A DNA stretch of 64,000 nt from Paragonimus westermani (Eukaryota; Platyhelminthes; Trematoda; Plagiorchiida; Troglotrematidae). The DNA lies in assembly GCA_008508345.1 (NCBI GenBank), contig QNGE01000101.1, positions 327,735-391,734 on the forward strand, in the 5' to 3' direction. Under the pieces are notes generated by a model. The model did no database searches. It worked only from the letters and a program-made list of their open reading frames with translations, and was not told the DNA's origin. This document shows, piece after piece, positions 63,286 through 64,000 of this stretch. A program made the position numbers and the translations under genes. Position 1 is the stretch's first letter. The number at the start of each line of letters is the position of its first letter.

Positions 63286-64000
63286 GCTTACTTAGCTGTT
63301 AACAGCTGCTGTAATCCTCGGGAGCGGCACTACACCAAGTTTTCAGCGGACTTCTGCTTGCCCCCGGATAAGAAAAATCGACTTGATCCGGGTAGCTTGG
63401 GCCTATGCCTCAGAACCGTGTATCGGCTAGTGAGCCGTTGAATCGTCTTTCGAGGATTACTCGACACGGGTAATCAGAAAAATTCATTACCATAAGGGTT
63501 AACATCAAATCACCTTCAAGTCGACGATACTCTAAAGAGTACATTCTCCCTTCATGCCACTCTTCCTTTCACGTCCCTGTAAGAGCTGCATTTTTGACCA
63601 TAGCCCTTAGTTTTTTCTTTAGTTTCACCACGGTCAGATTCTAATATTCTATGCTGAGCTCTTAATTCCGTGTGTCATAATAATTTCATACCGTACAACG
63701 GTTAAGGACTATACTGGCCGATCGTGCATTACTTTTGATCGCCAGCCTGTCTGCGGAGTTGTACCGTGAACTGACGGCGGTCAACATGGTCTGCGCCTAA
63801 TCGCGATAGTATCAAACTCTTCCATCATTCATTTGCTGGTGCGGCAGGCATAACCAACACTCCGGTGGTTGTAACTGGGGATCTTGCAAAACTATGATGC
63901 CAGCGCCTGTGAGCACCAACTTACTCGAGGTGCGATAAGAAATGTGCTTGATATGTACGGGGACGACACCGAGCATAATGCTGTTCAACAGAAGTTCCTA
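63286..64000. other. Unassigned right edge
   Basis: No motif recognised. It may include the CR1 3' UTR. Confidence 0.4.

Noticed and set aside
1..64000. CRISPR arrays, bacterial operons or Shine-Dalgarno-led genes
   Set aside because: No regularly spaced repeats and no prokaryotic gene organisation; the splice sites and non-LTR elements show a eukaryotic genome.

Overview
The window is eukaryotic DNA: a spliced gene split into small exons, decayed retrotransposons in every orientation, and an assembly gap. A digenean trematode (fluke) or close flatworm relative is the best guess. The reasons are a Ty3/gypsy element of the CsRn1 type (CHCC gag motif and tRNA-Trp-like primer site, known from Clonorchis and Paragonimus), very short 5' introns (48 and 35 nt), and RTE and CR1 elements of flatworm type. 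This is inference; the species cannot be named.

Left third (1-23.5 kb). One host gene runs on the minus strand: the orthologue of GPATCH1 (G-patch domain-containing protein 1). Thirteen exons could be placed between 23492 (start codon) and 3117, all joined in frame, giving about 953 codons. The lysine-rich last exon(s) are not seen and probably lie to the left of the window. The gene has two oddities: intron 3 appears to be GC-AG, and the G-patch domain keeps its LLRKLGW core but loses the glycine-rich GQG part. Its introns hold RTE fragments (1-775, 2056-2200, 20815-22915), a possible solo LTR (about 20382-20490) and a near-perfect 30-bp-stem hairpin (6096-6177).

Middle (23.6-39.2 kb). This is a graveyard of retroelements. 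It holds a tRNA-derived SINE-like unit fused to an RTE tail just upstream of GPATCH1, further RTE copies (26.7, 31.1 and 34.8 kb), the 3' end of a gypsy element with polypurine tract and LTR start (27.2-27.9 kb), two plus-strand CR1 fragments (28.7 and 33.5 kb), and a nearly full-length but broken minus-strand CR1 (35.9-39.2 kb) with a PHD-like ORF1, APE endonuclease and reverse transcriptase.

Right third (39.2-64 kb). This part is DNA transposons and gypsy elements. A spliced transposase-like gene (40106-40987) ends abruptly at a minus-strand gypsy integrase fragment. Next to that lies a CsRn1-type element with both LTRs (41.8-47.0 kb). Its LTRs differ at only one position over 185 nt, yet its ORFs are broken. 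Further right are a minus-strand MULE transposase with a SWIM-like finger (51.2-53.1 kb), a second, older CsRn1-like copy (54.9-57.3 kb), a second copy of the transposase-like family (59.9-60.4 kb) and a CR1 3' half (62.4-63.3 kb). No prokaryotic feature, CRISPR array, rRNA gene or convincing tRNA gene was found. The only gene that looks functional is GPATCH1.
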